64,000 nucleotides of DNA from Nemopilema nomurai (GCA_003864495.1 ML133387.1:2858781-2922780), one strand, 5' to 3'. Shown: positions 13,301 through 26,612, counted from the first letter of the stretch. The notes: a model not told the origin generated them from the sequence alone. Made by a program: numbers and translations.

Positions 13301-14043
13301 ATCTCATTGCAACATTGAAAGATGAACTGGATGACTGTCAAAGCAGGGATAAGATTCAAGAGTTCTGGGATACTGCCGAAGAAGCAGCGGATCGCTTGGA
13401 ATTGCCGGAAGAAAAAAGACCACCAAGAAAGAGGGCAACGCCTGCTTCTCTTCGAGAGTTTGTTGTGGAAGCATCTTCAGAGCCTCAAGTAGCAAGCGGG
13501 TTTGATGGCTACGTACAAAATGTCAAAGAAATACTAAACAGAACAACTGCAGAACTTTGCAAGCGGTTTGACGAAAAAAACATAAAGATCATGAAAGGCA
13601 TAACTGCATTGGCCCCCAAGTCGAAAAGCTACTTGGACCCAACAACTCTTGTCAATTTTGCTGAGCTTTTTCAGTCTGAAATTGGTGCACTACGCAGTGA
13701 AATTGCCACATTTAAATATATGCTCTCAAGAAAAGAAGAAAAACACCGCCCAAGCACACTTCTGCAACTAGAGGCACACTTGGAAAAGCTAAATGAAGCT
13801 TTCTTTGAGCTGCACCGGCTTGTATCCATCGCATGCACTTTGCCAGTCTCTTCAGCCGAATGTGAACGCAGCTTCAGCTCTATGCGCCTCATCAAGAGTG
13901 ATCTGCGCTCACTTATGAAGGACGAGCGTCTAGACAGTCTGATGATGCTAGGTATTCATCGTGCCCGTGGAAGTGCTCTTGACTTGGACTCAGTAGTAGA
14001 CAGATTTAAGGCTAAGTTCCCGAAGAGTAGAATTGCTCTGTGA
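10317..14043 (+). CDS. hAT transposase, TTF zinc finger / DUF4371 type (ZMYM1-like)
   Basis: Three exons, 10317-10629, 11264-11464 and 11798-14043, join in phase at GTG/GTATGT..CAG and GAAG/GTATAC..TTTTAG to give 919 residues ending at TGA 14041-14043. I chose ATG 10317 because codons just upstream in frame have no ATG. Domains: an N-terminal C2H2-like finger (C12, C15, H27, H32); a basic PKKRKV nuclear localisation motif near residue 80; a TTF-type zinc finger around residues 230-290 (CFHC at 242-245, then HQTSH); then the DUF4371-type RNase H-like catalytic domain. Candidate catalytic residues are D433 (VLSDESKD), D498 (GYDGAS) and E861 (SSAECERSFS), with W592 in DTRWS. The C-terminal hAT dimerisation region holds ECERSFSSMRLIKSDLR. 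The two N-terminal exons also code an acidic linker. Genomic homologues are often annotated as zinc finger MYM-type protein 1-like. Confidence 0.93.
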
Positions 14044-14253
14044 AACAATTTTGATTCTTGGACTTGAATTTTCGATATGTAGAAGTGCGTATTCCACCGC
14101 TTAGGTCTGTTCCTATAAAGTTACGTTGTGTTCCAGTTTTCCTTAAGTTCAGTTGGTTGCTTTTTATTTAAATTCATACTTTCCAAAGATAGGCCCTACT
14201 TGAATTGGCAACGTTTGATGAGTTGTAAAGATTTAGAGTAGTTTTAAGCTTAT

Positions 14254-14632
14254 CTAGAGGCAGCTTTCAAAAAAAATTTCCAGGGACGCCGGAGAAGGGG
14301 GGCGCGGGGGGGCAAGCGCCCCTCCTGCCCTTTGCTAGGAGGGGCAAGGGAGGGGGCAAACGTGCCCTTAGTAATATGTCAAAAAACGTAGTAAAAAACA
14401 CGATTACACCATTTTGATAGCATTTTTAGCCAATCTAATGGGTGTAGCCACCAAAATTTTCCCGGGGGAGTACCCCCGGACCCCCCGAATTTTCGGCTCG
14501 CAACGCTCGCCTTCGGTCTCCAGTACCCTTACAATTCCTTGTCGCCCCCTAGCCCTATCGTTCTCTAAAAAAATTAGCCCCTCCGTCGGAAGTGCTAGCC
14601 CCTTTGTCGGAGGAAACCTAGCGCCACCACTG
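14254..14632 (-). repeat. hAT 3' subterminal region and right terminal inverted repeat
   Basis: Noncoding 3' end of the element. It contains G-rich/C-rich self-complementary segments (around 14285-14350 and 14460-14485), then TAGCCCCTCCGTCGGAAG and CCCCTTTGTCGGAGGA blocks, and ends GCGCCACCACTG, the inverse of the left terminus. Open frames on both strands here are composition artefacts. Confidence 0.85.
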
Positions 14633-14640
14633 GACTTGAT

Positions 14641-17600
14641 CTTAAAGTAACAGAAAGCGAATGTCTGTTCTTCCGCAGGCAAAAAGCCTCATAGAGTTGT
14701 ACCATGGAGCTGATAGGCGGATTCTGAAAGGAACTTCTGTGTGCTCAGACAAGATAGAGAAGAGGTGGGGGCTGAATCTTAAAAAGCATTAGACTTTGAC
14801 AACTCCACTAAATAAAACCATTCTTTATAAGATAGGCATGTTGCAATAGGAGAAGAGTGTTGTGGAAGTGGGGGAAAGGGGTACAGATGATTAATGGTGT
14901 TCTCTAAATAGGCACTCCCCAAAATGCAAGGATCTTTTATTAGTAACAAATATCTTGGTAACTAAATATGCCGTATTGAGATGCTCTGATAAATATAATG
15001 GTGCTTTAAATGAGCGTGGAGGTCTTCCAGTAAAATGTGACAGGTAGGTGAGGTTGCCTTGCGGCTATGCTAGCCACGACAAAAAGCTTCTTTGCACAAT
15101 GACCCATTCAACTTACACTCGATAATTAAGCGGTAGCAGATATACTACATCCAATAAAGCCTCTGGTCTCGACACAGGCCTGGTTTTTATAGCACAGCTA
15201 TCGCAATGTGCTTATTGATTGCACAACTGACTCCTCGAAGAGCCACGTTTTCTTTCAAAATTATCAGTTTTAGTGGTAGATCACCAAGCCCCAAATGAAT
15301 AATTTATAAAACGACGGCTACGAACTCGAAAAAATTGACAGATTAACCTCAATATGTGGATTTATGTGAGGGCGTGCAAATGCTTCAATATCCTTAGATA
15401 TGAAATACGAAATTGATCTAGTGGAAGCCCAAAAAACTCTTTCCAAAGCATGGAGATTTGGCGCCCACAACCCTGCACACGCCGTTCTTGTCAAAAGATG
15501 TGTCCTTGAAGGTTAACAAAATTTTCAGTAGTGCTAGTATTGGTAACATAGAGGTGCAAGCCCCAATACTGTTTAAGCAATAACTCATGGTTTATTAACG
15601 TCTTTGGTCACCAAATACCATGTTTCTGCGTGATAATGCGCAATTATACGGGGTTGCCTCTCCGTGTGGAGATGTCACAGACACGGAACAGACAAACCAG
15701 CCAACCAGCCAAGGCGAAGAAAGTTCAGCTCGAATTTGACAGGAGTGTAGATGAAATAGCTAGGACATTTGCCAAAGCTTCAAAGCTATTTAAAAAGATT
15801 GGCAGGTTTCCAGTCAAAAGGTAGGTATCAACCAGCCAAAGACATTGGTCGAATGGCACTTGCGTGTGCGCTTGTAGATGGTAGTGGCATAAAATAGGTG
15901 GGCCATTGCCAGGATTTTTTCCAGGAAATAAGTCTTGACAGACATCGTTATTGTCGGCCTACAGTTCCGGGAGCTCTAGCCGTTTTTAGTATCATGGCTG
16001 TCAGCTCTAGGCCTTTAGTAAAGCAATATGAGGGTCAAAGAGGAAACCTCGTGGAAAAAAAAAGGCCAACATGTCTAGCAAAAGAGAAGGCTCCTTGCTC
16101 TTGCAAAAACAGATTAATGCAAGATTCAATGAGTTAAAAATATTTACATATAACCTTCCCAATCAGAAAGCAGTAGGATAAATGAAGTAAACAGAGAGTA
16201 AAAACGGATCAGATACCGAAAAAACGAATCAGCTTTAAATTTCAAAGCCCGCGCTTAAATTCTACTCCAGTGAAGCCACAGTTCGGTTGCACGCAGCGGC
16301 CAGGGTGTCGCTAAGCCATGGGGTATATTCTTTGAAAATTTTTTTTGGGGGGTGTCACACCCAATGGGAGGGAAAACCAAGAAACAATGTGGGATTTTAC
16401 GTCAGATGAATAAATGAACAAAATTCACCAAGCGCCTTTAATAGAAATTTTGCAGCCATGGTTTTGGCGGGTAAGGGGGTACCTAATTGCGCCCGGAATT
16501 GGTTCCACTTCTGCAATATTTGCGCTACGCATTCATTGTAATTAACGAATTTATTTGATGGCTAAAGTTGAATACACTCATTAGGCGTAATAAGTACTGT
16601 TAGAAAAGTATTATTGGTTGGATTGTATAAGTAAACTGCTGCTACTTGAAGAACAATGAAGCAAGCCCGCAAAAGTACTGAAAATTCATTTGCGACAATT
16701 CCAGCTGCCGCGGAAAATTGGCAAAGCAGGTGAATTTGGAGTTGGCCTTCAAAAAACAAATTGAAGAGCAAACACTTGCACAAAGCAAGGGCGGAAAAAT
16801 GATCTGAGCAAATACTGCAGAGCTGCAGTTTGAGGGGATCTCGTTGTGTGGATTTGGATTTAGGGAGAGAATCGTCAAGTTTTTGGTGATGACGACAATG
16901 AAGACTCCTCTTTGGTGATGTTTATGCCAGATCTCAAAGGATTGCACATAGAATAATCCTTGTGCACCTCGCAAAAACTTGGAGTTCGACGAAATTCCGC
17001 AACAAGACACTAGAAACTTTTTAAAGCTTTATTAGGGATGAGGCTTTAGCTGACCTAGGCTAGGGAAACAGGACAAAGAGTAAAAATCAGCACAGGTTGT
17101 GAAAGCTGTACGGAAGTGACGCGGTGTTCCTCAGGCGTCAATTCTTTGTCTTTAATACTATAATGTCGATGGTGCATTCCTTGCTTAAAAAGTACATATG
17201 CACTCTTGTTTCTAATTTCAAGCTAGCGATATTTGCATGTGATAAGACTATATGTTTTGATAATGACAAAAAATCTCGTTAGATACTTTCAACTGGTTGA
17301 CTTCACCAGAGCGGAGCAAACACAAAACATTGCAAGTAACACACAGCCGAAATCGAATTAGTGAAGTTCTCACAAAAATGCAAACGTTGTCATCACAATG
17401 GCAGGAAATAGCGGAAACAGAATTGTTGCTTACTTAAAGTGCATTTTTACCCCATACTTTCCAGAGTATGCAAACATCTAAAAGCAGCCAAAAGATGACA
17501 AAATAAATGACCCAATGAGATCTTGTGTCATACTCGTTTAGGGTAAAAAATGTATCTTTTGTTTTCTAATCTCTATAAAGTTTCAGCCTGGCTTTCATTG

Positions 17601-19724
17601 GGCTGCCAAGTCGCTATTGTATGTGAAAGCACGATGTCTTGTAAAAGGAGCTCTTTGGGTCTTCCATTGCAATAATATTACGATTCACAATATGTGTTGA
17701 CTTCAGTTCTGCTTACACAATCCCAGTGCATAGAGTAGGAGAAGCGACATAGCAAATACCCGAGTCGTGAGGAGAACTACACAGTTGTGAAATCAGTGAA
17801 CAATCAGTCAAGGATCCTAAAATGGCGCAGGCTTCAAGTCGCATTTCTCAATATTTGCCCAGGAACGGCTTCCAGAATAAACAGCTTTTATTCTTTGACG
17901 GTCGGATGCCTTTCCACTGGGGACCCCTAGTTAAGCCCAAAGCTCCTGTCTACAACAGCATCTCTGCAACGCAAACAACTCTGCCTTATTATCACTGAAA
18001 TTATACATTACTTTTGATAAAGCCCATTGGTTTGCACCTATATTTGCAGATAAAATCCTAGAGGTGCGCAAACAGCAACTATCATTGGCTTAAGTGGGTG
18101 CGCCATCGAACCATGCCACATTGCAGGCGATGGCCATTTCAGAGTTTCCACCAAAGGTCCAGCGACAGCAGAATCTTTTACGCAAAAAAAATTGGATTTA
18201 CTAACGCTTATCAAGTTCATTATTCTTCACCTTACTATCACGCCAACGTACCAAGAAGCCTTCTTTGCCACATCCAAGATCTTCAAGCCTAAATAACTGG
18301 AATGTACCCTGTCAGCACTTTGATTGATCTGAGATCTGAATCAATTTGAAAAGAGATGCCAATGGGATGGAGAATTATATTCTAAAGCCCATATACTAAG
18401 GCTAGACTAGCCCTTCTCAGGGTGAGTCATTGGTGGAGTGAACTCTGATCATAAAGAAGAATTTGTTATCATTTTTCTGGCTATCACACCAAGTTTTGAG
18501 CTGCAGATAGCTGCTGATTGAATAGCAGAAATGGGAAAATAAGATGCCAGTATTATTAGAAATCTTCTTGATGACCTACAACTACTTCTTTTACGAAACA
18601 TCTGCTGTAGATCGTTATCAAGCAGAGGCAACTTTTCTTTTGATCCGCTTTTGACTATGCAAAATGATAGCTGATCAGATAAGAGTTAGATACAGGATTT
18701 TCGAGATTTCTTTCATTATACAGCTTAAGAGTTGATAACGTGCATTTGCAAATGGTTTACTTCTAGCTGTGACAATATAACGATTCATTTGCAGACGAAG
18801 AAACGTGTTCTTCTGTAGGCCATGAAGTGCGGACTGTGTATGCGATCACATTGAATTCATGGGGTCTATGAAATCTATTGAAAATTCTCAGAGCCTTTGC
18901 ATTTGCCAAAGAAACCTCTTTGTTACCTTGATTTGCAAGAAGCATGAGAAGATCTATCTGCATTTACTCCATAGAATGACAATTTGCGATTATCTTCACA
19001 AGAATGTATCTATCTAGCATTTCCCCTAATATGATTGTGTTCTGGCAGTCCAACGATCGCAAGGAAATGTGCATCAATGATTCATAGAAACTCAATATGA
19101 GTTCATCGAAATGATGCTAGAAGATCGTAACGCTGTTTATCTTCTGAATCGAGTAAAATGGTTTACAAGGAATTTTATAAGAATGAGAACTAAACACATT
19201 AGGAACCAATTAAAGATACCGATGTAATTATAAAGAGAAAAAATCGCCAATTGGCAAAGAGGACTAAAACTGAGTCAACAGAGTCAATAGCAGGGCATGT
19301 CAAGAAAGAGTGTCGAGAATTATGCTTTGAATTTTAAGGAAGAGAAACACACAAATCCCAGTTTATCACAATCTAGAATCCACAATAAATTAATCACAAT
19401 TGTTCAACCCGGTCAGAGCAATAAATAGTTCAACCTGCTTGACTCCACTCCAAAGTATGCCATCTGGCAAGCATGGTAACTATCCCAACCAAACATGAAC
19501 TTGTCAAGTAACGAAAAACGAAAAACTCTAAAGTTTTTCTGATATCCATGCACTCTATGATCTCTTTGAACAATTTTAATAATTATAACGCCCAATCTTC
19601 CCCCCTTTAAAGAAGCCAACAGGACACATCGCCAAAATCATTTCTTTAACTATTGCAATGCAAAATGTTTGCATGTTCATGAAATCTTTCCATCTAGACC
19701 TCGATGAAATCGAATTAAAATTTT
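14641..19724. other. Gene-poor stretch
   Basis: No recognisable coding domain. A short plus-strand open frame ending in a consensus donor (AAAAG/GTAGGT at about 15818) could be an isolated exon but resembles nothing I know. The remainder is AT-rich with scattered G-runs such as 16351-16366. Confidence 0.4.
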
Positions 19725-19952
19725 CAAAACGACGTTCTAACAACCAAGATTCCATTCGGATCTTTGACGCTCTTACAGCCCAGAACACTCTCCTAGTACC
19801 TCTGCGGAGCATCAACGCTCTCCCAGACCCCCTTCGACGCCCTAACAACCCAAAAGGTCCCCACGAGCAGCGACGTTCTATCATCCCAGGGCCTCTTCGA
19901 AGCATTAATGTTCCAACAACACGGAGCCTCTTCGAGCGTTCTAACAATCTAG
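19725..19952. repeat. Degenerate minisatellite
   Basis: Imperfect tandem units of roughly 30-36 bases with a core like CGACGTTCTAACAACCCA followed by GGCCTCTTCGA. Recognisable copies include 19731 (GACGTTCTAACAACC), 19828-19860, 19875-19905 and 19925-19952. Open frames on both strands through this stretch are a by-product of the repeat. Confidence 0.65.
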
Positions 19953-21114
19953 ATCATTTTACGCCGATTTTCACATAATCGTCTTATCAACAAAGGCAAC
20001 GAACTTTGAACTTTGATATTGACGATTGTAATAGTGTTATATGTGGAGCCTAATAATTGTAGTGTTAAGAATTAACGATGCTGTGCAAAAGCACTTTGAT
20101 TAATTGCAATTAATTCTAGAAAAATTGATGTGTGACGTAAAACCTCTAATAGATTAAGATATTTTTATTAAAAGATCAATATAGTTTTAGGGCTGTGCAA
20201 GTTGGAAAAGAATATAAGGAGGAAGCTTGGAGATGGTTGTCTTTATTTTGTCTGCATGGAGCATAGGCATCTTAACTAAATGATGGTCAGGACGAATGGG
20301 GGTTCCTTGGTGTGGGTTTAAAAGTTAGAATAAAAAATTGATTTTGTTCTGCCTAGGGCACGAGCACATTCATAATACGATGATCGGGGAATAAGGGAGA
20401 TTCCCTTGGTATGAAGCTGACTTAATTCTCTACCACAGTCACGGAGATTGCATTGCCGATCTCACCATGAGCTCCACCGCAGTGAGTGCCTCCCCAGCGC
20501 AGTGACAACATAGCATATGTTTATCATGGGTGCCAACCTGCTTTCTAGGTGTATGGGTGTTTCGGTATCTGCTGAAACTCAGCGGAATGCCTGCCTATAA
20601 ACACCTGTTCCGGCTGCCTTTAAAGATTCGGTTCGTGAGTGTCAGTACTTCTCAGTAACACACAGAACAGCAAGACCTGTTTCACCGTTCCCTGGGTTCA
20701 AATTAAGCCACGAATAAAGGCTAAAACAGCTTTCAGAATAGTAACCGTTGTCTCAGAAAATCTACAGAATGTTTCTTTCTGCTCTGGCATGCAAAAAATG
20801 TTCTTTATTAATGCACCGATTGTAAAACATGGGGAATCCAGGTGGCTAGCCTTTGATGGAGAAATCCTTCTAATGAGCAACTTTCTGGAACGGAGCTGCG
20901 CTGCAATGGGGAGACGACTGCACTTGAATACTCGATTGACGTTGGACCCACAGCTGAGACGAGCATTTCATCGTCAATTAATCCTTGAAGCTTTCAGCCA
21001 TTTCAATGGCAAGAAAATACACAACCGCAAAAAGACAGCGGTGTTCGCTAGCTCATTTCGAAGAACAAAACATGATCAGTGAAGGGTTGACGATAAAACA
21101 TAAACAAAACATAC
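19953..21114. other. Gene-poor stretch
   Basis: AT-rich DNA with no supported gene. A 147-codon plus-strand open frame at 20639-21082 begins at GTG, lacks an early ATG and has no known domain. Confidence 0.4.
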
Positions 21115-21450
21115 CATCATATTGTTAACTGTTGCATCAGCATAGAAGCTGACGTTTTCTCTGTACTTCTCCGACAATTCCATGAATTGCTTCAGCGAAT
21201 ACGGGACAACTGTTGGCTGTGTTGATCTCGAAAACGGGCTGGGTAGCTCCGCTCGTTCAGTGTCGAATGCAGCCGAGCCATGGAACCTCTCCACGCCCAG
21301 TATAGGGCCCGTCTTACTGGACCGTCTTAAAGAAATCACCATTCCCATCTGGTCGTTATCCGCCCGTCGAAGTTCATCGATTCGATCTTCCGCAGTGCTC
21401 AACTTCACACCAACACTAGTCGTGCAGAGCGTGTTTCGTAGAATTTCTTA
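21115..21450 (-). CDS. Candidate exon of unknown gene
   Basis: An open frame of about 110 codons on the minus strand ends in a donor ATG/GTATGTTT at 21113-21115. It encodes a mixed-charge segment with motifs such as TAEDRIDELRRADNDQ and SLKQFMELSEKYRE, which looks more like protein than chance. I do not recognise the family, could not fix the acceptor and found no partner exons. It may equally be a chance frame. Confidence 0.22.
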
Positions 21451-24400
21451 CAGTAGTTGGCTGGAGCTCTGCACGGCTTGAGGTTGGCACGAATTCAAGA
21501 AACTGTGAATAGAGTCCATCGGCTTCGTTGCTACTAGAATGAGCAAACGATTAATACAGCATCAGACACATTAAAATTTGAGATGTTGAAACGACAGACT
21601 ACTTTAAGATACCCATCACGACGTAATTGTGTAGGCCTTAACCATTGTTCGATGTAATCCGCGCACTACAAAAGCCTTTGTTGCGAAAATTCTTTTGTCG
21701 ACCTGAAAAGCATATCAGGGACCGCACACTTGTTTGAATCCATTCTGCCCACTAATTGACACCAGTACGATTCGAATCAGACCTGAAAACTCAACCTTGA
21801 AACTTTAACAGCTGCATCCAGGCTTTCCGACTTACAAATTTGTTTCCCAAATCAGCATGTAAACAGAGGCTCTGTTTTAGGGAGGGGGTTACAAAAAATG
21901 CATTACAAAAAAATCGAGAAGCAAGTTAGGAAAGTTTACTTCACAAAGAAATGAAATTAAGAAATATTTGAATCATGAGGGTTTCAAGATTTGAAAAAGA
22001 CAAGGAACACGAATGGGTTGCTGGTCTAGAACGTAGAATTAAATGAGTAAAAACAAACACCCCATTTTTGTGTATCATCTTTCATAAAAGCTCTCGTTAT
22101 TTCCTGAAGTTCCTCTTGGCATGAACAATTAGATACAGCAACCCAAACTACGAAGCTCATGACATAACAATTCAATGCTTTTAAGAAACATTGAGTATTG
22201 AAATTTCGAATACAATAAAAAACTGGAGTACCCAACACCATCTTTCACTTCTAATGAAAATATTTCCAACTTGAATAAAAGTAAAAATTAAATTTAAGTA
22301 AAAATGGATGACAAATTAACGGTTTATTTAAAAGTAGATTAGATTAGCACCTTACAAAAAAGTTTCTTTATTCAAAATAGCATGTACGCATACTTAAAGA
22401 GCATTTTGCATAGGTACATCACTCCTTAGGATAAGCAGAGATCTAACAATGACCAAAAGCTGACAAAATGGATTGCCTGTTGCGGATCGATTATATTACC
22501 ACGTTAGGGGTATGAGCAGGAGCCCGTGGCTGGCTGTGTTGTGACCAATCAGCGTTCACTTCATTAATGCCCACTTTTAGTGGAAGTCCAAGAAAAGAGA
22601 CCAACTCTTTTTGTCTACAAGGAATGGGGTTTCTCCATAGAAATGTAAACAGACTCTTAAGCTTCTGATAAATAGACGCCATAGCTTGTCCAATATTGCG
22701 ACTATCCTTGTCTATGGCCGCAGCATATGTCCTGGCCCAATCTGGTCTTTGGACAAGTGTTGCCCGTTGGCCATGTCTTTAGCGTATTCTATTTCTGCGG
22801 AAGTTTTGCTTCTGGTTTTCGTGGGAACATGCTGCTTTATCCCTTGTTCTAACCCTTACCCAGTGTGTTCAATATAACCAGCTTCATAATAAAGTTGATG
22901 TGTCATGAAACTTTTTGTTTGGTAGAAGCGCAGTCCTTATAAATAGCATGAGAGGAGCATGACTTTAACATTTCAGACCAAGTGAAATTCCAGAGTATGT
23001 TCAGAGTACTCGTGTTGCTAAAACATTTCTGGTTCAATATTGCGTTTACGAATATTAATCTCTTAACAGTTTTGATGAAGCATTTCGATTTGATAAATCT
23101 TTAAGAATTGAATTTTGGTACCTACGATTTTACATTATTTAGGAAAGAGGGCAACAGCGTTTATTTAGAGAAAAGGAAGGACAATTCCTTACTTCACAAA
23201 CTACGCTCGATTTTCACGAGAAACTAGGGTCTGGTAGGTAGCATTATGCGTTTTGAGTTGCAGCTGCTGCCAATAGTCATGAAATTTTTAATCTTTGAAG
23301 GTTCGCCCAAGATGCAGCAAAAAGTAATACTTTAAAGCAAGTTTTAGCGCAAGATTAAAATCTAGAGATGATGGCAGTACGTCAAGTAACATTTGTAGGT
23401 CAGATCTTGGTTTAAAAGCAATGTCCAGTTATGAAATTTCTTTCTGAAAATAAACTCTTTGGTAAGAGGAAAGAAACCTGCATGCTAAGTGCTGTTTTAT
23501 TGTTTATACAGTGGTTGGTAAATAGGTGCTTTATGAGTAAATGGGTAGGTCATGACTCGAAAATTTTCTTAGCTTTCTAAACTCAGGGAAATTGATTGAA
23601 AATTTTTTCGAAAATAACAGCGCTATTGTTTCATATTGGTTGTTTGTTGTTGAAAATGAAGTAAAATAAAATAAAATAAAGTAAAATAAAGTCTATATGT
23701 GAACGTTGCTAAGGCATGCAGATGCAGTAATCAGAGAGCATAGTCATCAGGTTTCACTTACGTAGAAGCACATCCACAACTATTATGTGATAACGCGAAC
23801 TAGGTAATTCGAGATTACAGCAAATTTTAGTCAGTGCCATAAATATCTTAATCTGCACTTTGCACAAACATTCGTCAGAATTTCCCATTAGAGGAGGATC
23901 ACTCAAAATTGGTGTTTGGAAAGGAAAACAGGGGGAGGGCTATTACCTAAAACTTTATTCTGTATAAGCTGTAAAAAGATTTCTAAAATAATGGAATATG
24001 CTTAAAAAGTATATTTCATCGGCATGGTAGACCGCTTTTGGGAAAACTGACAGAAAATATGCTCTTCTGCGCATTATGTGAAGAGAGCACTGGGTCGAGA
24101 ATGACGTCATGTACCCTGCAATCTAAACCGTTTTATCTTTAAGCATAATGCTAGTCATAGTCAGCTATGACGATCATGCAAGACATAGTCATCTAGCATG
24201 TACGACTATACGGCAAAGTGTTTTTGACTATTGTAGGTCCCCATTTCTGGGGGAAAATATCACCTTTAGATAAGGCAAGAAGCAAATCTGGCCTATGCCA
24301 TCTCAACCCCCGGCCGGGCTTCTGAAATGTGTTTAATTGTGCTATCTCTTAAACAATGCACTCTGTCTTCACATGCACGAATATTTGCGCACTTAATTAT

Positions 24401-25550
24401 AAGTCGAAGATGGCTGTTTTCACTTGAAATACTTCTTTTGATATTCAACGCGAACAAGGAAATTGCTGCTAAAGTAGATTCACTTTTTTAGCAATTTATG
24501 ATGTGTCGAAAGCCCAATTCTAAACGATGCTATCCTTTTAATAGAAAAAACCTGCAGTTCTTGTGTCATTCTTGAATAAACAAATCGTTCTACAATGCAA
24601 ATCAGGAAACTCTTATCATATTTATGCGTTCATAACTGTTCACGTAGACAAGTCTAGATACAGAAACGCTTTAAGAGAAATCTGGTGATCTAACTATTTA
24701 GATTGAGAAAAAACAACCTCAAACTGCAGCTAATTTTAGCGAATGTTCACAAAAGATACGTTTTTGAATTATTCATTTCTGAAGCTTGATGTTTTACGAA
24801 ATTCTTCATTTTCGAACTTAAGCGATGTACTTGCAGATGTTTTTACTTTTCTTCATAGAAACATGTATTTTTGTATTATATGTCTTTCTTCGTAGAAAAA
24901 AGTATTTTTTTGGTGTTTCCAGATAGAGGATACCCTACAAGCAAGTTGAAGAGTGAACATTTCTAGAAATTAATTTCAGCGAAACTTTCATCGTAGCATG
25001 TGTCTTGATCCCTAATGGAAGTAGAACGGATCAGCCATGTTATAGATATGTAAATCTTTAGAAACGGCAAAGTTAACATAAAACCAATTTGTTATGTCTT
25101 GAAGGAGTGAATTACCTACTCGAATACTTTGCTGTGTTACCTAGACGCTTTGTTATGTATAATGATATATATTGTGAAATTTTGTTCTTTGCAGAATTTT
25201 CCTTTCAAAATTTTTGGGCTGCAATAATATTTCTCAAGTCATGTTTGGCATATGAGCATTATAAAGTGGAAGAGTTGTATTGCTGGCAAGCAAATTAAAT
25301 CATTTGCGAGGCAAGTCTGCATGCATAACAAACATTCGCTTGCTTTCTATTTATCAAAAGATCTTGGTCGTGTATCAGCTTTGTAAGAGATTACATGTGG
25401 AACATTTAAATTTGACTTCCATCCAGCTGCCATGGTCTTAAGTTGTACACGTTGAAATAAACACCAAAATAGACTAGGTATTGAAGTCAAATGTGGCATT
25501 AAGAAGTCATGGCTTCCTTTTAAGAATAGTTTTATGGAAGCAACAGTCTC
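21451..25550. other. Gene-poor stretch
   Basis: AT-rich intergenic DNA. It contains a short AAAATAAAATAAAGT simple repeat at 23659-23692 and an imperfect inverted repeat near 24148-24199 (ATGCTAG and CTAGCAT arms around TCATAGTC motifs). No gene seen. Confidence 0.4.
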
Positions 25551-25735
25551 AGAATGCGAAAGATCTCACTCAACAAAAAGTCTTATGTTATCCACAGTCA
25601 ATGACCCAAAGAATGCTCTTGTTTACACATAACAATATATAGTCATTTAAGACAAGCAGAATATAGATTTCTTGGAAGTGATCTTTGATCTAAAAAACTA
25701 GAAGTGAATTTTCTTGAGCCTCATTTACCTTAAAA
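25551..25735 (+). repeat. Duplicated segment, copy 1
   Basis: Matches 26376-26612 in the same orientation. Shared blocks include AGAATGCGAAAGATCTCAC, a CGTTTACATA/TGTTTACACATAA pair, TAGTCATT, GATGATCTTT/AGTGATCTTT, and AGAAGTGAA followed by TTCTTGAGC. Copy 2 carries extra bases in the middle. Noncoding. Confidence 0.7.
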
Positions 25736-25857
25736 TTTAACACATCCATGACCAGCAATTTGAAAATTTTGTAACAAATTAAAGTTTAATCTACCGTAGA
25801 TTTTTTCTACAATAAATGTTGCAAGTTTGAGGGCAAACTTCTGTTTCTTGGTTGGTT

Positions 25858-25903
25858 GAAAAGATCAACAGAGTAAATTAAAAAGATCAACAGAGTAAAT
25901 AAA
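25858..25903 (+). repeat. Short tandem duplication (about 22 bp, two copies)
   Basis: Two adjacent copies of AAAAGATCAACAGAGTAAAT in intergenic DNA between the two larger duplicated segments. Confidence 0.8.
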
Positions 25904-26375
25904 ATGATTGATAAAGCCATCTTAAATCTAAAATCTGATCAGTCTGAAAATGCAAAAATCCTCTCCTATTGATAAGTCAGAACATGGAAGTTAGAACAGG
26001 TTTAGAAAAGAGCTTCACTCACCATAGATAAGAAGCCTGCAAGGTTACTGTGAGAGCTGTCAGCAATTTCTCTACTGCTTCATATCACCATTTAAACCTG
26101 AAACTAACCAGCACCACCTAAGACCTGGAGTTTTCAAAATCCATATTCCGGTGAATCTACCAACAGGTACCAGACGTTTAAATATTAAAGTGCTAAATTG
26201 CAACATCAAGCATTGCATTTAATACCTGTTTTGAGCAGCTTCTTATTATGTTAACTTTTAAAATCTTCTTAAATCACACAAATATGCGACCAACGTATTC
26301 TTTGATGCAGAGTTTTTGACACGCGGTGATCGAATGCTGTCAGTCTATTCTCAAGCTGGATATCGTTGCGTGACA

Positions 26376-26612
26376 AGAATGCGAAAGATCTCACCTCAAA
26401 AAAGTGCTCAAGTCTTCTGTTATGCGCAGTTAATAGGCCGGTGATACCGGCGATAAGTCACCTAAAGTACGCTCTCGTTTACATATAATTAGATTTAGTC
26501 ATTCAAAACACGCAGAAGATGTACAAAAGATTTACATGGAGATGATCTTTTGTTTAAAAAACAAGAAGTGAAATGTTCTTGAGCTTTAACATTTCCCTTT
26601 TAACATTGGAGA
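26376..26612 (+). repeat. Duplicated segment, copy 2
   Basis: Second copy of the 25551-25735 block, about 830 bases downstream. It contains an insertion around 26430-26460 with the palindromic sequence CCGGTGATACCGG. Confidence 0.7.

Larger units (their letters stand above)
9932..14640 (+). mobile_element. Complete autonomous hAT-superfamily DNA transposon with target site duplication
   Basis: The element runs 9940-14632 (4,693 bp). It is flanked by perfect 8-bp direct repeats GACTTGAT at 9932-9939 and 14633-14640, the target duplication length typical of hAT. The terminal inverted repeats begin CAGTGGTGGCGC on both ends (left from 9940, right read backwards from 14632). Subterminal zones share repeated GTCGGAGG and TAGCCCCTCCGTCGGAAG blocks (about 9985-10013 left, 14573-14615 right), likely transposase binding sites. 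Inside is a three-exon transposase gene with no stop or frameshift. The perfect duplication and open frame suggest fairly recent insertion. Confidence 0.95.

Noticed and set aside
15650..15822. Plus-strand frame ending at a GTAGGT donor
   Set aside because: About 40 codons of plausible protein but no matching acceptor partner downstream and no recognised family.
20639..21082. 147-codon plus-strand open frame
   Set aside because: Starts at GTG, first ATG is far inside, no domain, and length compatible with chance.
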